Shown here: positions 10,943-25,047 of the stretch, piece after piece
How the letters are laid out: each line of letters starts with the position of its first letter
Numbering within the stretch: position 1 is the first letter of the stretch
Source of the DNA: Datnioides undecimradiatus
Lineage: Eukaryota; Chordata; Actinopteri; Lobotiformes; Datnioididae
NCBI GenBank assembly: GCA_008933995.1
Contig: WARS01000008.1
Location: 16,416,148-16,480,147, forward strand
DNA length: 64,000 bases
Reading direction: 5' to 3'
Made by a program: the position numbers and the translations under genes
Notes under the pieces: model-generated
The model's database searches: none
Told to the model about the DNA's origin: nothing
The model's input: the letters and a program-made list of their open reading frames with translations, nothing else

Positions 10943-13900
10943 GTAGGGTTCGGCAGCACGCACCTCCTATCTGCTCCTGTTCTCAGTCTTCAGTTGCTGT
11001 CTTCATCATCACAGCGCGCCACACTTCTTCATCCCCCTCTCAGCGTCTCTGTTTGCAGATCATTTTCCGCGCCGTGCTTCCATGTGCGTCTGGAGTGAAC
11101 CCTCCTAATAGCGAAGCCCGTCACGTTTGCTCTTCACTAACGAGTTTCCTCGAAGCAAATGAGCCGGCAGCGCTGGACCCCAGGCTGTTTCACAAACGGA
11201 TATATATATATATATATATAAAAAACCCACAAAAACCATCATCTGCATCCTTTTAAGTGCACCGAGTTATGACAAGGTACAAGTGCAGCAGTTTCTCCGA
11301 CGCGCAGCCTTCGCTGTATTCCCAGCTGAAAGGAAACAAGTGGAATTAAATCACAATTTAATGGGAAACATTTGTATTGGATTAGTTCGGCGGCCCGAGA
11401 CGCGTCTAAACATTCCAGCTTCTTCTTCGTCTCCGCTCGTCTCGCTGGCGCACCAATTCAAACACCAAGGGAACGGGCTGCGCAAACAAACCTGAGACAC
11501 AAACTCAAAGCTGAACTTTCCTCCACTTGTGTATCACTTCTGATGTTTTAGTTTGATCCAGAATGACGAAGAACACGGTGAATCCTCTCAAATATCATGA
11601 TTACGCTCACCAAAAGCCAAAAATACCCTCTCCAGGTCATCTGATGCTTTCATTATTTAAAGACCTCGGGCTCTTTTGTTTGTCTAACTCCATAAATTAT
11701 TGACTTTGTCAGGAAATGACTTTGTGTGCGGCGTCGGATGAAGATTAAGTTGCCAGAATAACACGTCTTCATGTCATCGAACGCCAGCACGCACCACGTT
11801 GACGGCGGTTGTAGCAGTAACGGCTGCAGCGCAGCGTTTAAAGTCACGTGTTACTTATTTTACTGCAGTACTCTGTGATTATTGTGTCTTCAGAGTGCGT
11901 ATATATCATATTTCACCCCCCGACCCCCTGTTTACAACACGTTATGTCCATTTCAGCCTCCGTGTGTTTGTTCGGGAGCTTTTAGACCTAGTTTTGATCA
12001 TATATTATATATTCTGCCTCCTCACGGTGGAAACTGTACTCGAATTCGCTGCCCAGTGCAGTTTATCCTGCGCTCCCTTCAGACTGTGCCTGGACCGTAA
12101 GAATTAGGCCGGCGCCGTTAATTATGTGCACCTCAGACGGCAGAGACGAGAGCCCTGACCTTTGAAGTCAACCACAGTGGCTGAAACGCCGGGGTTCGCT
12201 TGTTTTCTATTTTCATTTCACTGCGGGGAGGTGGGGGGTGCGAGCTAATTGGTGCAAACAGGCGATCTGTTCATTTGTCAGGGCTCGCCCCGCCTCCTCC
12301 CGCACACACACACCTCATCCGTCCTTCTTACAGGCTTCCCTCATCCCCAAACGTCGCCCAAGCGTTAGCATTCATGCCACACCTCTTCCCACATGAAGCT
12401 CCCACAAGGGAATACACCCCCCCATCCATCATAACCTAGAGCACATCCTCAGCCCTGCTCTACCTGAAGACAGAGTGCCACCACTGGCTGGCACCCCCCC
12501 CCAGGGATCTGTCCGTTCCCAGCCGCCGCAGCCATCGCTTACTTTAACCTTCATTTCTCCAGGCTCGGTTTACTTTGCTGAAAGGTCTTATTCAGCAGCC
12601 GGTTACACTGAACCACACCTGGGAACTGCCCAGTGCAAACACGCTCTTATCTGTCAGCCGGCAGCGTATAGCAGCGTTCGTGGGGGGGGGGGGTTAAGCT
12701 GTTCAAGGACACCTCGACGGTGGATAATGAGGGAGAGCGGCGGTGTCCAAGTGTGTGGCCTACATTATCAGCCAGCGATGGCTCACTTCAGCTACAGATC
12801 GGTGACAGATTAAAGGAACAAAGATACAAGATGGGAGAAAAAAGACATTTCATCTATGGTTTCGATTAAAAAAGAGGTCGCGCACGTTTTCCGGTGCCCA
12901 TATGTAAGCTTTTATCATCTCATACAGGAAGTACAAAGACATTTCTGCACAGAGATGCCAGATATGTTATAAGAAGAGCAATGAGAGCACTCCCGGCACA
13001 TCGCAAATCATAAATCATCAGATTTAAGGTACCCTGTTTAAAAACAAAAGAACTAATCTTTGCAATAATTCACATTGTCAGACTCTGAGCTATCAGTCGT
13101 TGCTTCAGCTCTGTGACACCTGCAGACTGCACCCTGTTTAACCGTCCTCCTGCCTGGCAATGTATGTTCGGCTCAGGTATCCTGCAGCTCCAGATAACGG
13201 GGCTGCGGATGCTTTTACAGAGTCAGGACGCCGTTTCTTTAAAGTTTCATTTCCAGTTTGCATTTTTTCCATTTTCCAACCTGTTTTCCCGCCTTTCTGT
13301 GTTCTCTTTCCCCTGGCACCATGATGCTGATGATGCACAAATACCACTTCTAATCAGCTGAGACGACTCATTTTGTCGAATGCGCACGCAAAGCCGCCAC
13401 TGACTGGAAGTAATAACGCTTTAGCCTCCAGCAGCATATTGATTTAGCCGTAACTCCGGACACTTGAGCGCAATCTGCAGGTGATCAGTCGTCCGACGTT
13501 GCAGCGCCGTAAACAGAGAGAAAAGGCACTCACCCTGAGCGAGAGTCCCCTCGAGCTCAGTTCGTACTGGTGGAAACTAAAAATGCATCAGGGTCTTTAA
13601 GGATGACTTCAGACGGTGCGGTACGACCGTGTGCATCATGCAGCGGTGTCCCTCAGTGTCCGTCGTCTGCTGCGTGTTCAGGATAGGTTGTGCTGCAGGT
13701 CAGGGTCGGATTCACACGTCATCTCGCCGATCCAGCTGCCTCCTGAGGTCAAACGATTAGAGCAGCAGGGACGCTTCCCACAGTCACATGTGACTTAAGA
13801 GCAACGGTCGGTGGCGATGATCCTGCAGACGAAGTTGCAAAACAGTTGTACGCTTGTTGAAATAAAAGAGGAAAATACCTAAATTAGATCAATGATGTTA

Positions 13901-14218
13901 CAATATTGGTCCTTTAAACCAGTTCTTAATGGTCAGAGCAGTTATTGTGTTATATATGTGTGAACTTTACATAATCAGGTACAGATAATCCAATTTATTT
14001 AAAACTGATCTTAGTTTTTGCACTTTTGCACTTATTTTAATAACAGAATCCAACACATTTGTCCTGACGCTACGTAATTGTAGTGTCCACACACAGGTGA
14101 CGTCTTCCAAGGCATCGTCTGTCATGAAAACATAAAAAATAAATAAAATAACAAAATAAAAAAATAAAAAAACGCAAACTCATTCATTTTGTTGACTTTA
14201 TGACAAAAGTTCACCAGG

Positions 14219-14247
<29 letters not shown>
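14219..14247. repeat. CA microsatellite
   Basis: Perfect CA run in a TYW1 intron, about 230 bp before a GT run on the same strand (14481-14506), so the two are mutually complementary. Confidence 0.95.
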
Positions 14248-14249
<2 letters not shown>

Positions 14250-14480
14250 CACAATACACACCAACCGGTTGATCACAGGGCGCTCCACCTTCAGCTTTTA
14301 CTTCAGAAAACACCATTAAACTTCAGGCGCCGTCAGAAAACTGCGGCGCTGCACAAGTTGTCGGCTCTGAATAATGAAATGAGGGAGCCGGCGCTCTAAT
14401 GAGGGCTTTCTGCAGTCGGACGGTCAAAGCACACGGGGTGGAAAGCAAACAAAACTTTCTGAAAGGCTAACAGGCTCAGA

Positions 14481-14506
14481 GTGTGTGTGTGTGTGTGTGT
14501 GTGTGT
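14481..14506. repeat. GT microsatellite
   Basis: Perfect GT run, the complement of the CA run at 14219-14247. It produces the spurious THTHTH minus-strand and VCVCVC plus-strand frames at this place. Confidence 0.95.
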
Positions 14507-17500
14507 CTTTTCCCCCCTAATGAAGTGTTTTTGGGAATCCAGTGCCTCTCTTGCGTGGACTGGGACGCTCCGTCCGTCTGTCTCGTCCCTTTCCATCCGT
14601 TGCCCGTCCACTAAAACATCTTTGCACCCGGTCGCATTAAACAGAACGCAGTTACAGTTCAAGCTGGATTTATGCTTCTGGGACCGGGTCGTAAACGCCC
14701 CATTTGGGATTTTACGCTGGGGTTTTTCCTGCACGCCAGTCCAGAAAAGCGTAAATTCAGCTTCAGGTTTGCAGGAGACCAAAGACTGGTCCTCAAGTGC
14801 GAGACTTGAGTTACGGCCCCGAAGCGTCAGGAGAAATACGCCCCGTGTCATGATGAACACGATCTTGCCAGATAAGTTTAGTTTTAAGCAAGGACACCTA
14901 TGAAGCAGGACATCTGTCACCTAAGCCGAGCCTTACACCGTCTGCTGCCGGATTATGAGTCAATGAGTTCCTGTTAGTGAGAGACACGTCTTGTTGGATG
15001 GAAACTAAAGGGTAACCTGAAATTCACCGCTGTAACATAAAGAGACGTCGTCGGTCGTCGGCCTTTTAGTGTTCTGCAGAGCATCCAGCTGCAGCCGGGC
15101 TCATTGAGTTATCAGTCTGGATATAACTATAGCTGTAGCTGCAGTCACACACACACACAGAGGATTATGCAGATGTCAGATCCACGTAGCTGCAGCAGAT
15201 AGAGGAATTCATCCTTGCCGGGCCTCATTCAGTTTGTTTTCTCTTAGTGATTCTCTCAACGTGCGAATCGCTCTGTCCTTTACTCTCTAATCTGCGGCTT
15301 TGTCCCCGTCTCTGATATCTGTGTTGTGCAGTGACACGCCAAAGCTCAACCCATCGCCTTTAGCCCGCCACCCTTCGGTCCCGTTCTGCCCGTCGTGTTC
15401 ATCGCCGCCCTCGCTCTCAAAGTTCTCGTGCTTCTTAAATGTCAAAGCAATTTTTTTTTGCCATCTGTGCAAAAAAACCAAAAAAAACCAAAAACGAGTC
15501 GGACCAGCTGTGCGACAATTAAAGGATCCCCGTCTCCATCTCCTCCCTTTCGCTGCTCTACATCAAGCTAATCCCGCCTGCTCACACGCTGTGCCTCATT
15601 GCTGCTTAAGTAATCAACAGCTTGTCTCGGCTTCATGATGGGCGTTGATGATGTGCCGTTAATGGGCAAAAAACACACACCGAAACGAGACGCGGCTGGC
15701 TTTCCTGTTAAAGATTTCTCGTAGGAGTGCGCATAGATCCGCCGCTACGTGGCATTTCACCGTATCAGGGAGAGCGCAGCACTAACAAGACAGCAGGGGA
15801 GCTTTGAGCTGGGCGGGTACCCGTCGAATGAAGCGCAACGAACGCTAAACTCATCAGCTCCTGGAGCGTTTCTCACAATGCGGAGGAGATCGATGCCGAC
15901 AAGCATACGCACGTTCAAGAAAGCCCTTTGTGAGCGTCGCTTAGGCAGCTCTGAACCTGATCGATAGGTTCGACGCAGCTAATTGAGAGTGGTTCGTCGG
16001 TGCCAGCCCTGTTTTTACCTCAGTTACATCAAACACACGCACACGATCTGATCTGTTGGTTGAGGGAACGACAGGGTTTCATGCCCGTCTGTGACCTGGA
16101 GACTCATCTCCACATCTTTATATATAATATATATTGTGTTAAGTGTTTCCCCACCTCGCAGTCTGACCTTCAGGACAGTGAGATTCACGGCGCCATCTTC
16201 CCATAAATCCTCACAATCAATTATTTAACGGGTCCCGCGGGTCCGGTGTCACAGCCGGGGTGAACTCTTCTCTCTTTCTCATCGTTCTTGTCTTTCGTCC
16301 TGAAAGTATCTCCGTCTTATCTCGCCGCCCGCTTCCCTTCCTCCTGCCTCTGAGAAGAGTATCGTCCTTCGCCGAACAGATGAACCCCACTGGCTGCTGG
16401 GCTGCCGGGCTTTGGGCACGCTATCGGCTTCGGGATCATGAGCCCAGTAATTAGTGTGTCCCAGGACGAACTGGTGACAGTGTGATTGAGCGAGTTGCTC
16501 TTTCGTATCACCAGCTCTCAAATTAGGCCCCCGCCGCTGACTGGTGGGAGACGGGGACGATAGAAACAGGTCTGTTGAAAGTGGAGGTGTGTGTAACGTG
16601 TGGTACGACTGGTCCAAAGTTACGAACACCTGCTGCAGAAGCTGAAGATGAGAGGACTGCTCGAGAACAACACGAGGAACCACAACCGGTTGAAATGAGT
16701 TGGAAGCTTAACATCAAACTCTGTGCAACATCAAGTGGAAATTGGTTCCTGTTTCAGTGTTTAGTGCACAATAATATAACAGACGAGTTGCTTCAGCGCA
16801 GTAGTTTGGTTTGGGGTTAGCGCTGCAGGAGCTGGATCTGATCAATGATCCGACCAATCAGCTCTGTTCGATCGATAACAAATACCACAAATGCAAACGA
16901 CACCAGCAGCAAAGAGACGGACGAGTGTCCTGCATGCATTTGATGGAGATGAAGCGTCTGCATCTGCAAAAGTGATGAATAGCGTGAGTGTGTGTCCACC
17001 ATCGCCGGCAGCGAGATCTTTGTTATTGACCCATTAATTAGAAGTCCATCATCTTATATGGCGCAGTTTACCGTCTGCTGTCCAACCGCGTGATTCATCA
17101 TCGCAGCGTCGCGTCAATACCACTTAGCCGCCACTGGTCCCTCAGTCGCCCGGGAAGGAAATGGATCAGCGGGGGAGACGGAGAGGAGGAATTGGGCAAA
17201 CGCACAGAGCGGAGGGCCTCTGGGATCGGCGTTTATGGTTTCCATCGAAGGCGAAAGACGTAGATTATTAATGAACAGGTGAAGGGCTCTCACTCTTTCC
17301 TCCGGTCTCCCCCACACACACACACAACTTCCTCGACGATGCGGTTCGTTCATCCCCCCCCGAGTGCATATATCTCAAAGATCTTTCCCCATCTCCTCCT
17401 GCTCCTGCCTCCTCCCGCCCGGCCCACTCCTGGTGATTTATACCGGAGTCCTGGATAGTTGATCTTTATTCAGCGGGCCTCCAGGCGAGGCTGATAACAA

Positions 17501-18284
17501 CCAAGGTCCCTCATCAATTCAGTCCGGCGCCCCTGCCCTGCTTTGCCCCCAAACCGCATCCTCACCCTTCCCTCTCTCTCCCCCCAAACTCAACCCCCAT
17601 AAAGACACGGCTCACCGTCCGTTTGTTCGTCTTCTCTGTGCGGCGAATTCACGAGCAGCCCCTGAACTGGAAAGACGCAGCGTGGTTGAATTACTGAAGA
17701 ATCGGCCGCGGTTCACAGCTGGAGGCAGAGATCCCCTACGACTGCAGGGAGGACAGGCTCGAATAGATGCTCGGGGTTTCCAGAAAGAAGAGAAACGGCT
17801 TCTTTCACGGGTATAGACTCTGCTTTTTGGATTTAGGGAACTGGCCTCCGCCCTAAGTTTGGTGGAATTTTAATAAGAAATAGTCAAACATCTGGTATTT
17901 CATCTTCCCGAGGCGTGTATCGTGTTCAGTGCTCCCAGAGTTCAGGCTCGGCGAGAGGTCGGACCTACTTCATCGCCTCAAACTAAACAATGTAAAACAC
18001 TTTTAACCAACTGAGATTTTGATGAATTTGTCAGTGATTTTATTGGTTTTCGGATCATTTTTAAAGCAAACACACAGTTGGCATCGCGGGGGTGTGACAC
18101 AGACCGGGAGGTGTGCTGCTCTACAGCGAGCGTCAGTAATGAACGGCTGCTCTGAACAATGGGCCCGTGCAGGTACCTTTACCTCTGCGGTGCAGAGCTT
18201 TCTGTGTTTGGAGCTTGCACCTTCGCCGGGAAAGACAAAAGTGATTGGCTAGAGGCGTGATTTCATTTTTAATATGTTCCCAAA

Positions 18285-18288
<4 letters not shown>

Positions 18289-18317
<29 letters not shown>

Positions 18318-18425
18318 CATGAGATACCTGGGTGAGGATCAGACGCCGCTCCTGGCCATCGGATCAGAGAGCTACGGTAGCACAGCTGCTGCCTTGGCTC
18401 TATTACAGCACAATGACACACAGGT

Positions 18426-18460
<35 letters not shown>
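18289..18460. repeat. CA and GT microsatellites flanking a 111-bp spacer
   Basis: CA run at 18289-18315 and GT run at 18427-18460 on the same strand, separated by 111 bp of unique sequence. The arms are complementary, so the pair forms an imperfect inverted repeat. It is intronic in TYW1 and no gene is involved. Confidence 0.9.
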
Positions 18461-18463
<3 letters not shown>

Positions 18464-20462
18464 TGCAGACATTTGTACAGACAAAGACTGAAACTTGGTA
18501 AGAGACGTCGAAAGTGAGTAATACGACTCTGACTGATGTAGATTCAGCCTGTTTGCACCAAAGGGATGTGGGAGCACAGTGAAACTAAGAATCCAGAATA
18601 ACACACTTCACTTCAGTGTAACATCAGAGACTCTGCTGCAGCGCCGAGCCTCACTGTATAAGGTCGCCGGCTCGCACTCTTCCAGGTAGATCTTAATAAC
18701 CTTTTCTCTCGGGTAGTTTTGTGGTTTGCACGTGAACACGTTCGCTGCAGGAAAGCGGTGTGATCACCCACAGCACCCAAACACCCTTGCATCTAACTGC
18801 TCTCATGCATCTAAGCCATCGAAACTGAACCCAAAGACCAAGCTGAAGCAGGAGCAGAGACGCTGCTGCGATGCACCCGAAACAACCCCGTTCTTCTGTT
18901 ATTATACGCTAAAAAAAAAAAAAAAAGTGTGTGCACAGCTCAGATTTGGCTAATTACTGCCCTGAAATCTTAATTACTCCCCTGATCTGCTCTCCCTCTG
19001 TGCTGCTCTGCTCTCTCTCCCACGTTTCTCACTCCAGGTTTAGGAAACACTAAAAAGCCGAACGGCTCTGACATGAATATAACCTCTGCAGATCAGCTGC
19101 ATCTGCCACCACATGTCTCGTCTCCGCAACATGTTGGGATGAGCTCTGCCAACGAGACACAGGGGTCAGCCAGGTTTAATTGCTTTGGTCCACAGCAGCA
19201 GCTTGATGGTGAAAAGCAATAAACAGCAAACTACACAACATTTTGACCCAGACAGTTCCTCGGGGGCTGAATCCTATGAGTCCGTTTGAGTCTATTTTAA
19301 AACCCGGCAACAAAGAGTAATGATTAATCCGATCGCTGATGCCGGTCCTGCATTGGAGAGCACTTGATTGGAGCCAGATTCCTTCAGTTCGTCCCCCCGC
19401 GGCTCCTTCACACCTTTCTGCTCTCAGTCCGGCTCATCAATAGTTCGTCTCTGCCGCGGGGAGCTGTTGTTCTCCCCCCGGCGCCTCTCCCTCCTCATCG
19501 CTTGTAACCACAGCGCAAATTTGCCACTATTGATCAGAGAACGCTCAGCGATCCGCTGCTGTTTTGATTGATTTTAGCGGCCGAGGCCAGATGGTCTCAC
19601 ACTTCCCACTCCATTTCTCTCGCCGGCTGAATGGGAAATTATATGTCAGCGCCCGAGTTTCACTGGTGATAATCAGTAGTTGTTGCCGTTTGTGTGTGTG
19701 TGTATGTGGAGCCTTTTTTATCAATCACAGTCTCCAGACTACCAAAATATTTATTATTTATCTTTAATTTCATTAATTTATCTTAAAAGCATCGGTTAAT
19801 CTGATTTAATGACGTTAATTAGCACACTCTTGCACCTAAGCTGTCAACCTTTTACGCCCCATGATGCTGCAGGACATGCAAATGCCTCGTTTCTGTCCCC
19901 TTTAGTTATTTAGAGTAGGTTGCATCAGATCGCAGTCTTGCACCGGAGAGGAAGAAGCTGCGTGAACTGCAAACGCCACGATTTAATACGCCGACGGCAG
20001 AACATGCATCTGCGCCGCGATGATATCAGAGAGACGTTTGCTGGATAGACGGCTCGCTAAGTGAGGTGTCGCTTTCCCGGAGCTGCAGAAGGGAGAAGAG
20101 ATTCTCTTCAGCAAGAGAGTCAGTCACTTGTCAGATCTGGAGATTTCACAGAGCTTAGACCGATGCTCTGTCAAACAGTTTATTGCTTCAAATCCAGAGC
20201 AATGATCAGATCAGGCGTGTTGATCGCTTGTGATATTGACCGGACACTGGAAACTGAGCCCTTCGTCTTGATACTGAATATCCAAAGAAGCCTTCAGTTC
20301 TTCAAAGTGTTTTTGTGAAAACCAAACGTCAGCCAGTGCGTCAGCCTCAAAAATCCGGTTCGGGTCCCGTCATTTACCCTTGTTGTAACACGATTTAATG
20401 AAATGTAAAGCCCGCTTCTTTCCTGGGCTTCGTCTCTGACCGTGCGCTTGCGTGCTTTGCAG

Positions 20463-20630
20463 GGAGTGACGTACTGCGGGGAAAGCTCTGCCAGCAGCCT
20501 GACCATGGCCAACGTCCCCTGGCACCAGGAAGTGGTCGCCTTCGTCCAGCAGCTGGCCGACATGTTGCCGCAGTACGAGATCGCCTGCGAGCACGAGCAC
20601 TCCAACTGTTTGCTCATCGCACACACCAAG
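20463..20630 (+). CDS. tyw1: TYW1 exon D: end of barrel into wyosine-formation domain
   Basis: A 168-bp exon of 56 whole codons, phase 0 at both ends. It reads GVTYCGESSASSLTMANVPW, then an amphipathic stretch (VVAFVQQLADMLPQYEIAC), and ends EHEHSNCLLIAHTK. This matches the conserved GVTYCGxSxxSxLTMxxVPWH signature of TYW1/Taw1, which closes the radical-SAM domain and leads into the C-terminal wyosine-base-formation domain. Acceptor AG is at 20461-20462; donor GTAAGC is at 20631. The two minus-strand frames here (20294-20629 and 20370-20624) are shadows of this exon. Confidence 0.96.
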
Positions 20631-23063
20631 GTAAGCGCTCGGCCTCAGAGGGTCAGGGTCATATTCCTCAGCATTAACAATCAGTTTATTGAGCTGACAG
20701 ATGTTTTCTGGTCCACATTCTGCATCAGCAGCAAACGAACGTCAAACGCTGGGCTAATAAAGACTCGACCCACCATCAAAGTTAGCTTAGATGCTAGTTT
20801 TATGGTGGCTTTTACAATTTGGGTGCGTAACAGGCAGAGTTTGATCAATAACAAGTAGAGATTTAATCAGTAGATGTTTCAAATATCAAATTAGAATAAT
20901 CTGATGGTTTGTGAGACTCCTTGTTTCTGCACAAAGGCAGTAAAGCATTTGCTGCCGTGCTGCACCTTGGCTTCGATGCTCAGGTTGCAGCTTAACGACG
21001 CTGGAAGGTCCTGCGTTGCGTCCGCTGCTGCAGAGCAAACGCCACCGCGACGTCTCAAACCATCCCGGCTAGCTCCCAGCTACGAGCCGGGCTAAGCCAG
21101 TCTAAGGAAACAAGCACGTTCACAACTACGGTTCAGGGACATCAGGAGACGCTTGTGACATTAACAACGCACGGTCACCCTCCCTCTGTCTGCAAAAGTT
21201 AGAACACAAACTATAAACTCTTAATTTGGCGATGCATACATCTTCATCTGCCGTGTGTCTATTAGCAGCCGTTTCCTGGCCGCCGCTGTGTTTTCTTGCA
21301 TATTAGCATTTGGAAGTTATCATCATTATCAGCGGACCCAGACAGAGGATACTGCCCTTCACACATTATAATGAGTAATGTGCACCTGGTGATCCCCTTT
21401 GAATGTGTTGTGATCGTGCGGCAGCTCGTCTCAGCTCGACACGACCGCGCGCCTCCTTTATCTCCATTTTCCTCCGGAGCAGCTTTCGCCAGACAGCCGC
21501 GAAACCCACCGCAGGTTTTTAACATTTCCTTTTAGTCTCGTTTTATTATTTATATAATTCAGCCTGCCGTCTGCCCTCCGCTCCAAACGCGAAGCTGCGA
21601 ACGAGCGGTTTACTCTGGCTCGCCCGCCCCAGTAAGTATCAGTCTGTGGCGGGTTCTGCCAAGGCGACTGTCCGTCAATAATTAATGAATGATTAATTGC
21701 CGTCTTGGCTCCCCGTGTCAGAATAGAAATTCACGCCAGCCAGCTCTGCACCCACACCTCCCTGTCACACACACATAAACGTTGTGCTTGATGTGTTATC
21801 ACAGTTTATTTAAGCACCCAAACTCCTAATCCTCCTTCGCTTTTATTTACCGGAGCTTTGTTTTCATGGGCCCGCGTGCAGATTTGTTTACCTCTGCGGT
21901 GTCTGCAGGGAGCGCAGCAGAGAGACGCTCGTTGTTTATTCTGCCAGTTATGCACCGCGCGTTGAAGTGCTCGCTCCGTATTTCAGGTCGCTTACGTGAG
22001 AAACGCAACAAAAAAGCAGCGAAGTGGTTTCCAGCTTAAGATTCAGTTCAAACGGGACGTCGGGAAGCTGCAGGTGTGACACAAAGGTGAAGCTGCTGAC
22101 TCATCTGGCTTCGATCGACGTAACAAACGACTAAAATCGCGACAACAAAACGACAGATTTTACCGTTTAATGTTAATAAAATGGATGTTCTGCCGTTTGG
22201 AGCAATGACTGGCTGATTTATCTTCGTTTCCTGCCTGAAAATGTAGAAAGTGGAGATGTGCGGTTGCACGAAATGGAACAAACCATGTCCCACGAGTCAA
22301 ACAGTTGTGATGCACGACTTGTGATTTGAATGCACGCTTGGTTTGAACCTGCTTCCTGCAGAAAGCAGTTTGTGTGTAGACGCCAGACCTGAGCTTGCTC
22401 TGAGTGTTTGTCCCGTCAGTGCATGAAAGCATATGGGTGCTGACTCAGTGGGTGAACCCAGAAGCCCCTAAAGGACCCCCGAGGGCTCCCAGACCGCACT
22501 TTGTCCACTCTTGATGTAAGAAAACGCAATCAAGGACGGCTGTGGTTGTGGTTTACACAGTTACACCCGTGTTATAAATGTGAACAGAGGTCATCATCAC
22601 GTGACGACACGTTCGCACACACCTGAGGCGAAAACAAAAGGTGCTAAAAAGCCGTTTGTTCGCTCGGCTCCTTCCTTTTCTTTCACACCAGCGATCGATA
22701 CCTCGCTGAATCGATTTCCACCTTCCACCGCCAACCTGCCCTTCCTCTCCCGGCACCGACGCAGACACATTCGCATTCATTTGCACCTCCTCGCCTGCAA
22801 CTGTCGGCGTCTTCTTAACGTACACACTCACGCGCGCGCGTCGCTCTGCATCTCTTTCCGCTTCCCTTCCTGCTCCCAGTCACGCAGGCTGCAGCGCCGG
22901 AGCCCGACGCTGTGAAGCGGCATCTATCAGCCTGTTAAGTAAAAGCTCGGGCTGAGGCGCCGTGAGAGGACTGAACAACGCTTTGCACTCGCTGCGACCG
23001 TCGAGGCTCTGTGAGCATCTGCAGAGGCTTTTCCAGGAAACACCAGAGCAGAGCAGCCTGGTT

Positions 23064-23065
<2 letters not shown>

Positions 23066-23094
<29 letters not shown>
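23066..23094. repeat. CA microsatellite
   Basis: Perfect CA run in the last TYW1 intron. Confidence 0.95.
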
Positions 23095-24395
23095 CGCGCC
23101 TCCAGTTGCTCCTCATTGTTTCTCCATATGCACGTGCACTCAAACTGATTCAAGGTTATTATTAGAAAATGAGATACATGCATGAACTGAAACGCAGCTT
23201 GCTGCAGAGTGACAGACAAATGAAATCGACCGTGCGTGACCTTCGTGGCTGACAGCTGCTGCTGAGCGAGCTGCTCTTCCTGTTTGCGCTGGCCATCAAT
23301 AATCCAGCAGCGTCTGGGAGCCGGACGCATTTTTGGTTTCCTCCTGTGGACGGAGAGAGGCTGCTGCGTTCCTGCCGAGCGCCCCCCGCGTCCCCGAGTG
23401 CGTTCGTCTCAGCAGGAAGGGGACGGCGCGGCAGGAAGTCCTCCAAGTTCTAATGTTGTCTTACGTAACGGCGGAGTTTAAAACGTACCACGGGAAAGGG
23501 CGCCGGTCTCATTGCGTGCGTGTGCACGTGCGTGCTTGCTGCACAGTCCTCAGATCTTCCAGTTAGATGATAGCACCGTTTGATGTGGTCCTTTAAAAGA
23601 CTTCAGAGCTGAGCGGGAGAGAGTTCTTTAGTGGAACGGAGCGATAGATCCCCTCCGCACTGACACATCATCATCATTAGCTCCTCTTCAGCCCCTGGGA
23701 TCTTCCCACTGATGGCCATCTCTCTCTAGTTCTGCATCCCTGCCTCCCTCACACCTCCTTCTGCTTTCCCTACCAGCCTTCCCCCCCCTCTCTCCTGTCC
23801 CTCCATCTTTGCTTTTCCCCCTTCCTCCTCCATCCATCCCCGGGGACGGTGGAAGCAAACCTGCCCAGGATAATCCAGTTGGCTTACAAATGAGCGTTAT
23901 CAGTGGACCTGTTGTGATTCGTGTTTCCCTGCCCGAGTCCCCTTCTGCAGTCAGCGTCCATTAGCGCTCGGTGTTACTCTGAGGATCACACACGAGCGGG
24001 CAAACACACCAAAGCATGTCACTTATGAAAACCAAGGTGCATTTATGCTGCGTCCATGCAGCGTCGGAGGAGCGGGAAACACAGGAAGTCACCGTTTCTA
24101 CAAAATAAAAGCATTCGTGCATCAATTCAGGATGATTTCTTGCCTCACAGTGACTGGTTGGACGAGCCTGCATGCAGGCACCTCCCGTGGTGCCCCGCCG
24201 TCAAGCTGTCCTCAGCGATCCTCGCCGAAAGACGGCGTCAGTAAAGAAAAACAACAGGCCGCCGTGTTCCCGCCCCACACAGACGCGGCTCCGCTTTGTT
24301 GCCTGGAGACCGAAACGTTTGCCGAGATGCCGGCTGAACAAATATCATCTCTGCTCATTACCAGAAACATAAAGTCCCAGTAGGCGCTGTTTTCA

Positions 24396-24402
24396 CCCCC
24401 CC

Positions 24403-24435
<33 letters not shown>
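24396..24435. repeat. C tract fused to CA microsatellite
   Basis: Ten C residues run directly into a CA array of about 30 bp, in the last TYW1 intron. Confidence 0.93.
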
Positions 24436-25024
24436 CTTCTTCTCAGGCCTCATTAACAATGGCAGCTCCCATCTAATAGCAGAGGCAGGCGCGAGGCATC
24501 TAAAGGCTAACTCTCAGACGACGCTTAACGCCCTTTCTCCCCGAGCGTCCTGCCACCTCCAGCGGGAAAGTCTTTAACTTCTTTAGCGACGTCAGGCCAA
24601 CTCTTTCTGCCTCCCGCTGTGTGAGTTACGGTCACAGACGCGGTTCGTTGTCAGACCGGCGGTTTTAAAGAGCGCGCCCACGCCGCTCTGCTCGACGCAG
24701 CCGTGAACCTGCAGGAGCGGGAGCAGCGCGACGGACGTCTGTGGCGATAACGCTCTGCTTTGCGTCCGAACGATACCTGCGGCTGAGCTCAAGGGGCGTC
24801 TTGCAGCTGCTGCAAACAGCATTCATCTGCAAGGGACAGCTCGTGTTTGCACGTGATATGCACAAAGGTAAAACACGGTGTTGTAGCAGCTGGAGTGCAC
24901 CGTTGCATGCTGGGAAAGCAGAGGTCACACTCCTCGCCTCACCCCCTCCCCTGGGAAAACGAGCCGGGTCAGAGAGGCAGAGTGATGTTGGAGGCTTTCT
25001 CCTCGCCATCAAACACTCGAGCTC

Positions 25025-25047
25025 CTCTCTCTCTCTCTCTCTCTCTC
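25025..25047. repeat. CT microsatellite
   Basis: Perfect CT run about 490 bp upstream of the terminal TYW1 exon, followed by an AAC run at about 25076-25094. Confidence 0.93.

Larger units (their letters stand above)
10943..20462 (+). other. TYW1 intron C-D (largest in the window)
   Basis: Intron of 9520 bp between phase-0 exons. It contains a short TA run (11201-11220), a 12-base G run (12682-12693), a CA array (14219-14247) facing a GT array (14481-14506), a second CA/GT pair (18289-18315 and 18427-18460), and a 16-base A run (18911-18926). Minus-strand frames such as 14396-14920 run through the GT array and resemble nothing known. Patches rich in TAAT, for example near 17020-17110 and 19790-19830, could be conserved non-coding DNA; this is only a guess. 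Confidence 0.8.

Noticed and set aside
14396-14920. 174-codon minus-strand frame, one of the longest in the window
   Set aside because: It crosses a GT microsatellite (poly His-Thr), has no domain, splice partners or plausible composition, and lies in a TYW1 intron.
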